Assembly (NCBI GenBank): GCA_026724425.1
Contig: JAIUCV010000023.1
Span: 186,001-250,000, forward strand
Direction: 5' to 3'
Length of the DNA: 64,000 nucleotides
DNA from: Erythrophleum ivorense
Lineage: Eukaryota > Streptophyta > Magnoliopsida > Fabales > Fabaceae
The stretch's first letter is position 1. Each line of letters begins with the position of its first letter. This document shows, piece after piece, positions 1 through 11,219 of this stretch. The position numbers and the translations under genes are program-made. Under the pieces are notes generated by a model, which was not told the origin of the DNA, ran no database searches, and saw only the letters and a program-made list of their open reading frames with translations.

Positions 1-50
1 CTTATAAGGCCTTAGCATAGGCCCCTTCCAGCTGATGTGGGACTTTTACA
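1..50 (-). repeat. Terminal fragment of a TRIM-like LTR
   Basis: Read on the minus strand the first 50 bases start TGTAAAAGTCCCACATCAGC and contain CTAAGGCCTTATAAG. The array at 11,220-13,949 has the same two landmarks: a TGTAATGTCCCACATC start, and a CTAAGGCCTTATAAG block about 40 bases in. I read this as the edge of a related short LTR cut by the window boundary. It is too short to assign to a family. Confidence 0.35.
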
Positions 51-1370
51 AAAATACCATATCAAATACTCACCAAATTTTAGTCCCAAATTAGGTCATT
101 TGGGCTGTCAAAGGTAGAAGTACAATTTATAGTTTATTTAGACCAAAACTTAGTTCCAAAATAGTCCATTTGGCCTCTAAATTACAATCTCTTTATTTAA
201 GCAAGTTTTAATCCATTCGTACATCATTTCCATAAAATCCATTGCATGAAATATGGACTAGCATAAAAATTTAACCATCTTACACCTAAATATACATATG
301 GACCATATAGCATCTCATATAGGAAATCATGTACAAGTGGCTAACTCATGCATCAAAATGACACAGATATATGTTCTCAAGCTCATACATAAGTTACCAT
401 TACATATTCTTATCATATCTTATTATTAATGCATCTTATACATGATCAAATACATAATTTACATTAAAGCTTCTAATATGTCATCCTTTAAGCTCTACCT
501 CTTCTCTATTTCCTTTTCTTTTCTTGAAGAACTTGTAATGGTTAGTGCAAGATACATAGGGTGTGAATCTTTGAAGAATCTCAATCGATATCCATGCATG
601 AAAAGAATATCATGAGGAAATTTAATCAAATGATTCAATTAGTGTTTATAATTCATATCTAGATCACTTATAACCTTAGAATCAATTAAATGACTTCCTA
701 GATACCCAAACTATGCCTTGGTCGAGACTAGCATCCATGTGCACATACTTGGGAGTTTTGCTTCTTCCATAAAGAAATTGGTGAATATGGATTATCCTTA
801 GCTCTTTTCTAGTTCAAGTTTGGGCTTAGACATCTTAAAACATCTTCCTTGGTTCCAAAACTTCCAAGGTGCAACAAAAACCCTAAGTTCCTTAACTTGA
901 ATCTTATAGCTTGTTACTTTTTTTCGCATAATCTAATTTTCCATGCTTCACAACCCCTATTCCTATTAAGTTATAGCCAAAATCAAACTCTCTCTAGGAC
1001 TTATATATTTATGTTGAACATAGAGAGGAAAAGAACTCAAGGGACGAGCAAGTTTTGTAGCCTAATTCACACCTTGTTTGAATGCTTGCCAAATGGAGAT
1101 TCTTGTAATGCAATTTGTAGCCTCAAACTCCCTCTTTTCTCCTAGTGTTCAGCCATCAAAATGCTTTTTTCAAGAAATTAAACCATTAATAGAAAGAGTT
1201 TAAAGAGGAGAAGTTTGGTAACTAGCATGAGGTGAAAAAAGTGCATGGACTCTTACATTTTTACCTTTTCTTTTTCCTCTTTCTCCCTTCTCCTTGGATG
1301 TTTATGTTTATTGGTTTAGAGGTGTGTAAGTCAGTTAGAAGGTGCTAGGGGGGTGGCATGACCATATAAG
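51..1370. mobile_element. Old, diverged long-LTR copy, left part (split by the LTR at 1371-4945)
   Basis: No gene is recognised here. The order of landmarks follows that of the younger LTR just downstream: an 'accaaattt...catttgg' block near the left, a 'gaatctttgaagaatctcaat' block near 567 (compare 'gattcaaagaatctcaatag' at 2648), an 'aaccctaa' block near 880, and a pyrimidine-rich block near 1260-1295. The repeat resumes at 4951 after the inserted LTR. Similarity is clear in order but low in identity, so this copy is much older. The open frame at 849-1145 is inside it and is not a gene. Confidence 0.5.
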
Positions 1371-4300
1371 TGTAACACCATGATTCTATGACCCATCTCA
1401 TCTCATATGTAGGTTTATTTCCATGAAGCAGATGAATTCCTTAAGAAAAAGTCATAGAAAAATGCAATTAAATTACATTACGTCATGAGTAAATCTTTCA
1501 TCTGGTGTTCTGTGGACCATATGGACTCATCCATTTCATTCTTACATTCAAATACATAAAGAAAACTCATAACAAACTCAAGGAGTGGCCTAGAACTTGT
1601 GCAAATGGATGATATACTTAAAAACATAGTGTGCAGCCTTGGGTAGGATTTTCAAATTCTGTGCCTAAACTTTAAAAAATCATAACTAATTCTAAAGAAA
1701 TAAAAATCAAGCACACTATGCCATTATGGAAATCTACTGGGGTCTACTTTATATTAAAAATAAACCCAGAGCACCAAAGGGGTTGCTAGCTACTAGAAAT
1801 TGATAGAATAGTACCAAAGGTCAACTATCATTACTAGTACTGTCCTCCAATTTTAAAAATTCATATCTCCCTGGTCAGATGTCTAATTAGGGTAATCTCA
1901 ATGGATATGAAAATATTATTATGTCTAGTTTATGCTTATAAAAGTTCATGAGTATTGGATATAATTTGGCCTATGAATAATACAGCCCAAGTTTCTGACC
2001 ATATGAACAGTGCCTACATCAGTTCAGCAGAAAAATGCCAACTTTGAAAATTCATAATTAATTCCAAAGAACTCCAAATAATATGTTCTTTGGCTTCTCA
2101 AAAATCTTTAGATAAGATTTATATGTATACCAAATTTCATGGGCAAATTCGTTCATTTGGTCAGATATTGACATTGGATTGTGAAATGGTCATTTTTAAG
2201 TCTTACAAAGGGTCCAAATGGTCGATTTTGAGCTCCAAGGCAACCATGACCACTTGAGCACGTGGAAATGCACCAAAATGAAATTATAAACTTGTCTCGA
2301 AGGTGCACAAACCTAGATTTCTCAAACTCACTCATCCACCCCATGATATCCACAAGAATGCATATGTCTAGTCTTGTCATTCCATACCTAAATCATGTTA
2401 TATCATGCATATGGCATTAATTCTCATTCATACATCATACATATGAGTAATTACATATGTTCAAATGATTACATATCAATTCCATCATAGGATTACATCA
2501 TATACTGTGTGTATAGCTACAAAAGAGACAACTAAGCAATTCTAGACACTTTGATGTCAATCTCTTATCTCCCAACATGATGGCTTTCATTACCTTGTTC
2601 ATTTGCTTCACCTAGCATGTCAAGACATTGGAGAGGAGGGAATGAGATTCAAAGAATCTCAATAGCTCATCTCCCTTTCAATAACATATAAAGAATGCAA
2701 AACAAATCTTAAAAATACATGCATAAGCATCATGGAGTGTATAATCATTCAAGAGGCATTATTGGCATTTGAACAAGTCATACAAAGCATACATAAGCTT
2801 GCCAAGTAAGTGGATTAACCTCACCCATTTTCTCTAAGAGGTTTTGACTCAACCTCACTCTTAGGAGTAACCTCACTCTTGGGAGACCTTTTGCTTTGTC
2901 TCAACCAATCTTAAGGGTTCTTGGCTCATCCTCACCATGGCTAAAGGTTCTTGGCTTCACTACACTTAAGCAAACCCAAGCACACATACTAGGCATCAAT
3001 TAAAAACATAATACAACATCATAGTACCATGGAACAAAGGCATGTGCTAGAACATTTTTCATAGCTTAAAATACATATACATACATTCAAGATAAGATAA
3101 GCACATATTCATATATGAGAAAAGAGAAGAAAGCTACCTTTGCCACACAAGCACACTTTTCTCTTGGAATTATGCTCCCTCTCTCGGCCACACACTTATA
3201 ATGATGTGAGGCTTGTTTCTCTTAGCCTAGACACATTATATAGAAGCCAATCACACTCTTGAATCAAATTCTAAGGCTATACATTCATTAGAAAAGTTAG
3301 GTAACTCATATGGCTTTTTTATGGTTCCATAATACACTTAATGAAGCAACCTTAAGGTAACTCATATGGCTCTTTTATGGTTCCATAATGCACTTAATGA
3401 AGCAAGCTTAAGAAAACATCATCTTGGCTCCATTCTCTCCCTTTATTTATGATTCTTGACTCCATTTAAACCTTTTAGAGTCATCACACAATCAAATCAA
3501 GGAGCCTAACTATGTGTTGCTTCTTTAAGCCATAATATGGAACCTATGATACCATCTCACTATCCATGGCTTCTAAAACTTTTTCAAGACTTCCTCTCAT
3601 CCTCTTCCATCATATATGACTCAAAAATAAGTTTGGAACAAATTAAAACTATCCCTTAGTGCTATAACCTCTCTAGGCCGTGGCTATGGACCAAGGAGAT
3701 ACCAAGTGAGTTTGCTTTGTTTTCTTGATGGAAGATGCATATAAGGAGCCTTCTAAGGATCTCAAGAGCTCATCCAAAAACTCACTTAGGCCTAGGAACA
3801 ATTGCATCAAATTAGATTTTTGGAGGAGCACTTGAAACCCTAACTTTGCTATCTTGAAAACTAATTGTTTTTTGTTAATTTTCTTTCCATATTGTCATTT
3901 TCCACACCCAATTTCCTATGATTCACCCTTGGTTCTGCCCAAAATACATGCCTTCTTAGACCTCCATATGTTGGACGAACCAAGGGACAAAGGGAAGAAG
4001 AAATAGCGACCATAGGATGGAGATTTTACCTTGTTTATCCTTGATTTCTTGCTTGTTTCTTCCCTTTCTTGGCCTCTTCTCTTTAAATCCGAATTTTCCT
4101 CTCTATTCTTCCCTCAAAATAGATTCAAAAACTTCAATAAAACTATAAGAAAGCAAGGGGAAATGGAGAAGAATAGGTTTGTTAAAGAAAAAGTATGAAA
4201 AAGACTAAGAAAATCTATACCTCTTCCTCGTTTTTCTCCTTCCTTTCTCCTCCTCCTTCTTATGTGCCTCACCCTTAGAGTTCTTTCTCTAATTTAGGGC

Positions 4301-4945
4301 AAAAACAAATGTGGTTAAATGAAAGAGGAGATGGGATGCTTCATATATATAGGTAGGTTTAAAAAATACTTTTCAAAAATTTTAATTTTGCCTATTTGTC
4401 TTGGCATTTTTGTTTCTAGTTCATTTTAGCTCCTTTTCTAGGACTGTCTTATCTATTATAAAATTTAAGTCCTCAATTTAATAAAATTCCTTTGAAATCA
4501 CTCAAATCAGAGTTAAAACTTTTTCGAAAGAATTCGTCAAAATTCGAGTCAACCAGCATTGAAAAATGTCCACTGAAGGAGTTTTAAATATCTCGGCGCT
4601 TCCTATAGTTTTTGGAGTCTCTGAGAACCCCGGAGAACTCAAAACTTTCATTTAAAAAGTCCTCATATGAAAATTCCAAAAAATTTTCAAAATTACGAAA
4701 ATGGCATTACATTTCGTCAACCTTCCGTTCAAATTCATTTTTTCATTCTAGCTCTGTTTTTCTTTTCTTCTGAGCCTGGGATTCTCATTTTTAAGAATCT
4801 AGAATGCTATATAAATTTTTTAGGACCTTAACTAATTTATTTCGGAGGACTTCCTTTTGTATCCAGTAAATTTTATATGTTTACGGAGAAATCATACGTT
4901 ACATTTCTCACATTTTCTCTCGTTTTCAAAGAACCGGATATTACA
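1371..4945. mobile_element. Solo LTR, long-LTR family 1, copy 1
   Basis: The 3,575-bp unit starts TGTAACACC and ends GGATATTACA. It is flanked by a perfect 5-bp target duplication, ATAAG, at 1366-1370 and 4946-4950. These TG...CA ends and 5-bp duplication are what retroviral-type integrase produces. Three other units in the window (6949, 19,414 reversed, 49,557) are colinear with it over the whole length and have different target duplications, so each is one insertion. There is no internal domain with gag or pol and no primer-binding site at either end, so it is read as an LTR left after LTR-LTR recombination. Transcriptional direction was not determined. It holds a 56-bp tandem duplication (3299-3410) and degenerate 'cctcac...cttttggc' modules near 2810-2960. 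Confidence 0.87.
3299..3410. repeat. 56-bp tandem duplication inside LTR copy 1
   Basis: Two adjacent copies of a 56-bp segment, each holding 'ggtaactcatatggct' and 'ccataat..cacttaatg', differ by a few bases. The other LTR copies have only one equivalent segment, so this duplication probably arose in this copy. Confidence 0.8.
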
Positions 4946-4950
4946 ATAAG

Positions 4951-5498
4951 AAGGAAAAGAGGTGTTTTATAACAATTCCAAAAATTCCCATTACATCCTG
5001 ATACTTCAACTCCTCTGTTTGAGCTTATTTTGGATCATTTTTAGAAACCATCTTTTCCACAATAAAATTTAGGCTATTTAGTTTATTGAAAATATTTACT
5101 TTGAAATTTATGGGATTTAAAATAATGCAAAATAGCTTGGTAAAAACTTCAATCAACTGACGTCCTAAACCAAACACTATTAAGATTTTAGCCATTCTGA
5201 CAATTTTTATAGTTTTCAGTGCCTCTGAAAATCCTAATAAATTTAATTTTGGCATTTAAAACTCTCTTCTTTAAGCATATAAAATTTTACCCAAAAGTAT
5301 GATTTTGCTAACACTTTATCAATTAATTCTATTTAGCTACTTCGACTTTGATTTTAGGCCATTAATGATTTTATAACCCTGTTTCTAGATTTTTTAATTA
5401 ATATTCTACCCTTAATTGTCCTTACTTTATTGTTCTTTAGAATCCTCTTTTATTATCATAGTTGTTCTAGTTCAATTTTTTGAGAACCAAGTGTTACA
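4951..5498. mobile_element. Old long-LTR copy, right part
   Basis: This continues the old copy that is broken at 1370. It shows the 3' landmarks of family 1 in order: 'ttccacaataaaatttaggc', 'ctctgaaaatcc', and an end 'gagaaccaagtgttaca' at 5498. The younger copy ends 'aaagaaccggatattaca'. Divergence from the younger copies is high. Confidence 0.6.
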
Positions 5499-6948
5499 AT
5501 TAGCATTCAAGAAAGTCTTCTTTGACCTTAAGTTGGTCAACTTTTTAAGACCATTTTCTAAAACACCTTTCCTTCTCAGACCCGTTGCACAAGCTTTATC
5601 AGGCCCAACCATCAAAGCACTAACCATCCATGCCCAACCATTCAAGCCTTATTGAGCTCCATTTGGTATGTTCTTCTGTCATCCTTATGAGAATGGAAAG
5701 GTACAAGCAAAGGAGCTAATAAAACCCACTGCCGGTGAACATCCATCTCCATCAAAAGGTAAGTTTTTCTCTAGCTCTTCATTTGTTTCTCTATTTTGAT
5801 GAAGTTTACCTCTGAATAACCAATACTGGGACATTTTATTTTTGGATTCTTCTTTTAATTCTTTGTCTAATTCTTTATATGGCTAAATAGATGTTTCAGG
5901 TTTTAATGGGTCATGATTCATATTCCTATCTTCTATCCCATTTTTTACTAGTTTAATAAAGCAGAATTTCCCATCTTTATTTTTATTTGATTTTAGGTCT
6001 TGAGTAGCTTACTAATTTGATCATAAACAGAGGTATAGTTGGTTCGATACATCTAAATTTTGAGAAATTTCATGGGAGATAACTATAGCTTATTACTTTG
6101 TATATTGTAATGGGGATCAAATGACTATTGTTATGGTTCTAATTTCTTTCATCATTTGATTTAGTTTAAAATCCCTTATTTAGCTAGTTTACTATTTTAG
6201 TTTTTTCAAGTCTCTAGGGTTAATACTTTAATGTTTAGTAATTGAAATATTAGTACACACACTTTTACCTTAAAGTAAGATCAATTTTGCAAACTCTGTG
6301 TATAAGCTTTTTATGTAAAATTTCTACTTTCCCTATCTTTAAGGGAATTTTTTTCAATGCCAAGATAATTAATTCCAAAATCTATCACTATTACTAGTAA
6401 TTTGGGTTTCACAAGGATTACATTTATCCTTTTTTCAATTTATGCTTGATAGAGTATTGGGCATTCTCTATTAAATGGAGACACTACAAATAATCAGCTA
6501 TATATGCATTACTTTCATTTTCTTATTATTGTTCCAATCTTAACTACTAATACCTTGTAATTGATGAGCATAACTAGCCAATTAAAAATAAAAGTCCATT
6601 TCCAAAAAAAATTCATAATTTAAGTTGATAATTTATTTGATTTCCACTAGTTTAGTTAAGAATTGAATCATTCAATGCTTGCCTATGAAAATTACTACAA
6701 TGATGCATATAATGCCAACATGTCAAAGCAAAACATGAATCATTCTATGTCTACCCAAATGAAGGCAAGTGTTTGAAGGAGTGTTCAATCTTGATATGTT
6801 ACTGTTATATCCTTCAATGGCAAATTGAATGTGTGAAGAAGAGTATGTAATAGTAACCCACCCTATTTGTTTTGATGATGATAGGTATATGCAGGAAAAG
6901 TAATAATGGGTAGATTAGGTGGAAGGCAATTTATCATCCATCGTCATC
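5499..6948. other. Non-coding stretch, nothing recognised
   Basis: AT-rich sequence with stop codons in all frames. The frame at 5416-5655 straddles the end of the old LTR and has no recognisable protein features. No repeat or RNA gene was identified. The last five bases, TCATC, are the left target duplication of the next LTR. Confidence 0.6.
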
Positions 6949-9900
6949 TGTAATACCTTAGTCTCTTAGCTCTTACACAATGATCCCATTGTCTATCTCA
7001 ATACATTTCATACATATTAGAGCATAAGTGTGATGAATTATATGCTTTACATGAAAATAATGCATAAATAATGGTATTGAATTATATTACATGAGACCAC
7101 ATTGCTTCATTTTGTGCTCCATGGACCATGTGGACTTACCAACATCATTCTCCATCCATAACATATCCACACAAATCATAAAATACATTAAACATCTCAA
7201 GAACCTTAGGTTTTAAGCCACATCTCACAAAATCAATAATTTATTTGCATTTTATTGTGTTACGTAGGGTTTTAAAAATTTATCTTAAGCTGTGTGGACC
7301 TGTTGAACTCCTCAATATCATCCTCTAGTCATAATCCATCCATACAAGTCATACACATCATAAAATATCACATACAATTCGGATTGGAAGCCCCACATCA
7401 GAAAAATTAAAAGTTACTCTTAGGCTTAGCTTCTATATTTTTAACATCAATGTTGGAAAATCAAGCAAATGATAGTTTTTTGGAAAGCCCTAAATGTCAA
7501 ATATAGATCAAAAATCATTCCAGGCCATAAAAACATCAACTGGACCATGAATGATAATAGAATATCACCAAAGGTATAGTTATCTAGGTTTGTTATCATA
7601 GGTTTCTGATATAAATTTCAAAAATTTATAACTAATTTTAAAAAAATAAAAAATTAGCAAATCATACCATTCTAGAAAGCTGTAGATGTCTACTATCAAG
7701 TAAAAATAGTTCCAAATCAAGAAATGGCATGTAGCTTATAGAAATTGATGGAACAGTATTGGGAATTTGTTTGTGTTACTGGTATTAACCACTAATTTCA
7801 AAAATTCATATCTCTCTCAATATAAATCCAAATGAGGTGCTCTCAAGTGCTATAGAAATTTTATCATTCTTAATTTATGACTATAAAATTTTATAAGTAT
7901 TGGATATCATTTGGCTCTTAATGACATAGGAGAAGAAACTGACCATATAAACAGTGTATATACCAAATCTAAAAAAAAATTTCAACTTTGAAAATTCATA
8001 ATTTATTCTCTAAAGCTCTAAATAATGTGATTTTTAGCTCTAAAACAAGCTCTAAATGAGACCTATATTCAAGCCAAATTTCATGAGAAAATTCATTTAT
8101 TTGGTTAACTTATGGTATAAGGTGCCAAAGTGAGCTTTTTAGGCACCAAATGGGGTTAAACTTGACTCAAATGCTTTCTTACCTTAACCATGACATCTTG
8201 AGCAAGTGAGAATAGTTAAACACAACATACAAAACTTGTCTAAGAGGTTTAATTACTCATGCATCATAGAATCACTTCCTCACTTGATCTTATACACAAG
8301 ATATCACAAGCAAACTTAGGCATATGGATGTCAAGAACATACATACTTATTCACATGGCTCCAAATTCAATACATACATCTTATACTCATACATTTCCAT
8401 GTGCTCTAGTGTTTATATGTCATATGCAACATGTTTTTACATTATTTGACATCAATGTACTAACAAAATGACTAAGTGGCTAATCATTTGTCAAAGTCTT
8501 TGTCTTCAAGAATGGTAGCTTCCATTCCCTGTCTCACTTGGCCCACATAGACATGGTTAGACATATGGAGGGAAAGAGTGAGATTCAAAGAATCTTAATA
8601 GCTCTTAACCCTTTCAACCACACATAATTGATACATTTACAAGTCAAAGAATGCATGCATAGCTTTCAAGCTACTAGTGAATATATACATAATATTTTTC
8701 ATTTTCAAGAAACTTTTACATAACATACATAGACTCTCAAGGGCACTGGTTAAACCTCACCCAATTTTCTTTGGACTTTTGGATTTACTTCACCTATTTT
8801 CAAGGGGCTTTTGACTAAGCTTCACTCTTCTTGAGGCTTTTAGCTTTGTTTCACCAAATCCTAGGGACTTTTAGCTCATCCTCACCCTTGCTAAGGAACT
8901 TTTGGCATCATCATACCTATTCAAGTCAAAACACATTCATAAAACACATTTCAAGAATATTATGGTATCATGGCATATAGGAAATAGCTAAAGACATTTC
9001 TCATCGCATAAATATACATGCATACATCTAAAGACAAGAAAACAACTAAGAATGTATGAGAGAAAGGTTAGAAACCTTGGAGCCAATGCAAATCACTTTT
9101 TCCTTGAACTCTTCCTCTCCTTCTTAGCCAAGCTCTTAGAATTGGATGGCACTTGATCCTCTTGGCCTAAACACATCAAACAAGACATACTTAGATCATT
9201 GGAATTAGCTTTAGCCTTATACCACTCCTATGTATGCTTACTTTCTTATTTGTCTCCATAATGCTTCCATATAAGACACAATGAAGCAACTCTTGAAATT
9301 CATGATCTTTGCTCCCATTTCTCATTCATTCTAGGTCCTTTGACTCCTTGGAGTCATCACACATTAATTTTAAGAAGCCTAGTTATAAGTTGCTTCCTAA
9401 TGTCACATTATAGAGCTTACACCTCCATCTCACATTCCATTGCTTCTAAATTTTTTTCAAGGATTTCTTTGATATTCTTCTATCATATCTAATCCCATTC
9501 TAAGCTTAGAACAAGTTAAAACTCTCCCTAGGTGACCAGACTTGCTTAAGCCAAGGCATGACTATGATTTGGCACCCATGGAGTTTGCTTTATGTTCCTA
9601 AAGGGAACGACTCATGTAGAGCTTCCTAGGCGTCTAAGGGACTCATACCATGTCTTACATAAGCTAGAATACCTCTAGAAAAAAAAATCATATTTCATCA
9701 TTTGTTTCAAAGCCCTTAGTTGAGCCAACTTGAATTTTAAGACTCTATTTTTATTTCCAATTATCTAGTCTTAATTCCTAAACTTTAAATCACTTTTTTT
9801 TTCCCTTGATATGGTACTTTAAATCACTTTTTTTCCCTTGATATGGTTAGAATTCAACTCCTTTTGGATAGGCTCTAGGTTGCATAAAATTCATATGGAG

Positions 9901-10786
9901 GAGGAGCAAGAAGAAAGTGCAAGATGGGCCATAATTCATACCTCATTTCAAAGCTTTTTCAAGATACTTTGCTATGCTTCTAGCCTTTCATTGAAATTTT
10001 GACTTCTCCCCTCTAAACTAGACCCGAAATAGATCCAAATCACATACCAAGACCATAGAAACAAAGAGGAAAAGGAGGAGAACATCTTTTGTAAAGGAGA
10101 AGCCATGAAATCCTACATTTTTCTTACCTTTTACAAGTTTTTTCCCTCCTTCTTAGCTCTCCTCTATTTTGGATAGAATATATGTCAATTAGGAGAGGAG
10201 GAGAAGAGCTAAATGTGTTTTAAGAAGCTAAAGGGTTACTTTATGCAACTTTTCTACTTTTCATTTTAGTCCCTAAATCATGGTTTCTCCATTTGGCCTC
10301 ATTTCAACTCCTTTTTGAAATCCATCTTTTTCATCATAAAATTTATGTCCTTTAAATTATAAATTGCCTTTGGTTTCACCCAAATTGGATTTGAAACCAT
10401 TTCGAACCATTCGGTCAAAGTTTTAATCAATCAACAACCAAAATCACTCACCAGAGGGTTTCAGCTGTTCTGGGAGTCCCATGGTTTTCAAAGCCTCTAA
10501 GAATCTTAGAAAGCTCAAATTTCTTGTTTAAAAAATCCTCCTATGAGTTTTCCAAATTTTTCAAAAATTACAAAATTACCCTATCTTATTTTGGTAAATT
10601 ACTCTTCTGACTTTGGTTTTCGGGCACTTTAAGCTTCAAATCCTCATTTTTAAAATTTTATCCTAATTTTACATGATCTTAAATCATTCATTTCGAAGGA
10701 CATGCTTTTATATCCAGTGTATTTTACACGTTTACGGAGAAACCAAACATTAATTTCTCACATTTATGGAGGAGATGGATGTTACA
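6949..10786. mobile_element. Solo LTR, long-LTR family 1, copy 2
   Basis: A 3,838-bp unit with TGTAATACC at the left and GATGTTACA at the right, flanked by perfect TCATC duplications at 6944-6948 and 10,787-10,791. It is colinear with the copies at 1371 and 49,557: 'gattcaaagaatcttaatag' near 8582, the 'cctcac...cttttggc' modules near 8755-8910, and 'acggagaaacc' near 10,734. It carries no coding domain. A 37-bp tandem duplication near 9782-9848 is private to this copy. Confidence 0.87.
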
Positions 10787-10791
10787 TCATC

Positions 10792-11219
10792 TATTAGCCA
10801 AATCAAAAGAAATCATCCAACATTATCTCATCCATCTAACATTGGATCAGGATTTTGTCTTCTTGTTTTCTGATTCATTCAAGTGAAATGCATTATATAT
10901 TAGTTTATGGAATTGGAGCACTATGTATGGATGGTTTTTAATACGTCTTGTTGGCATTAGCATACTATGATGCTCTAGATGTCCTTACCTAATAGTTATA
11001 TATATATGTGCATACATACATACATATATACATACATACATATATATATATGTATGCATATATGCACTAGATGAAGTTCATGGTTGCCACAATCAACTTT
11101 GCTTTATTAATTATTCTTGAGTTCAGTAATGATTCAACTAGCATATTGCTATATAATTTAGTTATGAACTTCATGCTATTCTATTGGTATTCTAATATTA
11201 AATTGTATGCCATGATGGA
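10792..11219. other. Non-coding spacer with ATAC microsatellite
   Basis: A short AT-rich spacer between LTR copy 2 and the TRIM array. It contains an interrupted (ATAC)/(AT) simple repeat at about 10,995-11,065. No gene was recognised. Confidence 0.7.

Noticed and set aside
849..1145. 98-residue open frame
   Set aside because: It lies in the old diverged LTR copy, has no domain, and has no counterpart frame in the other copies.
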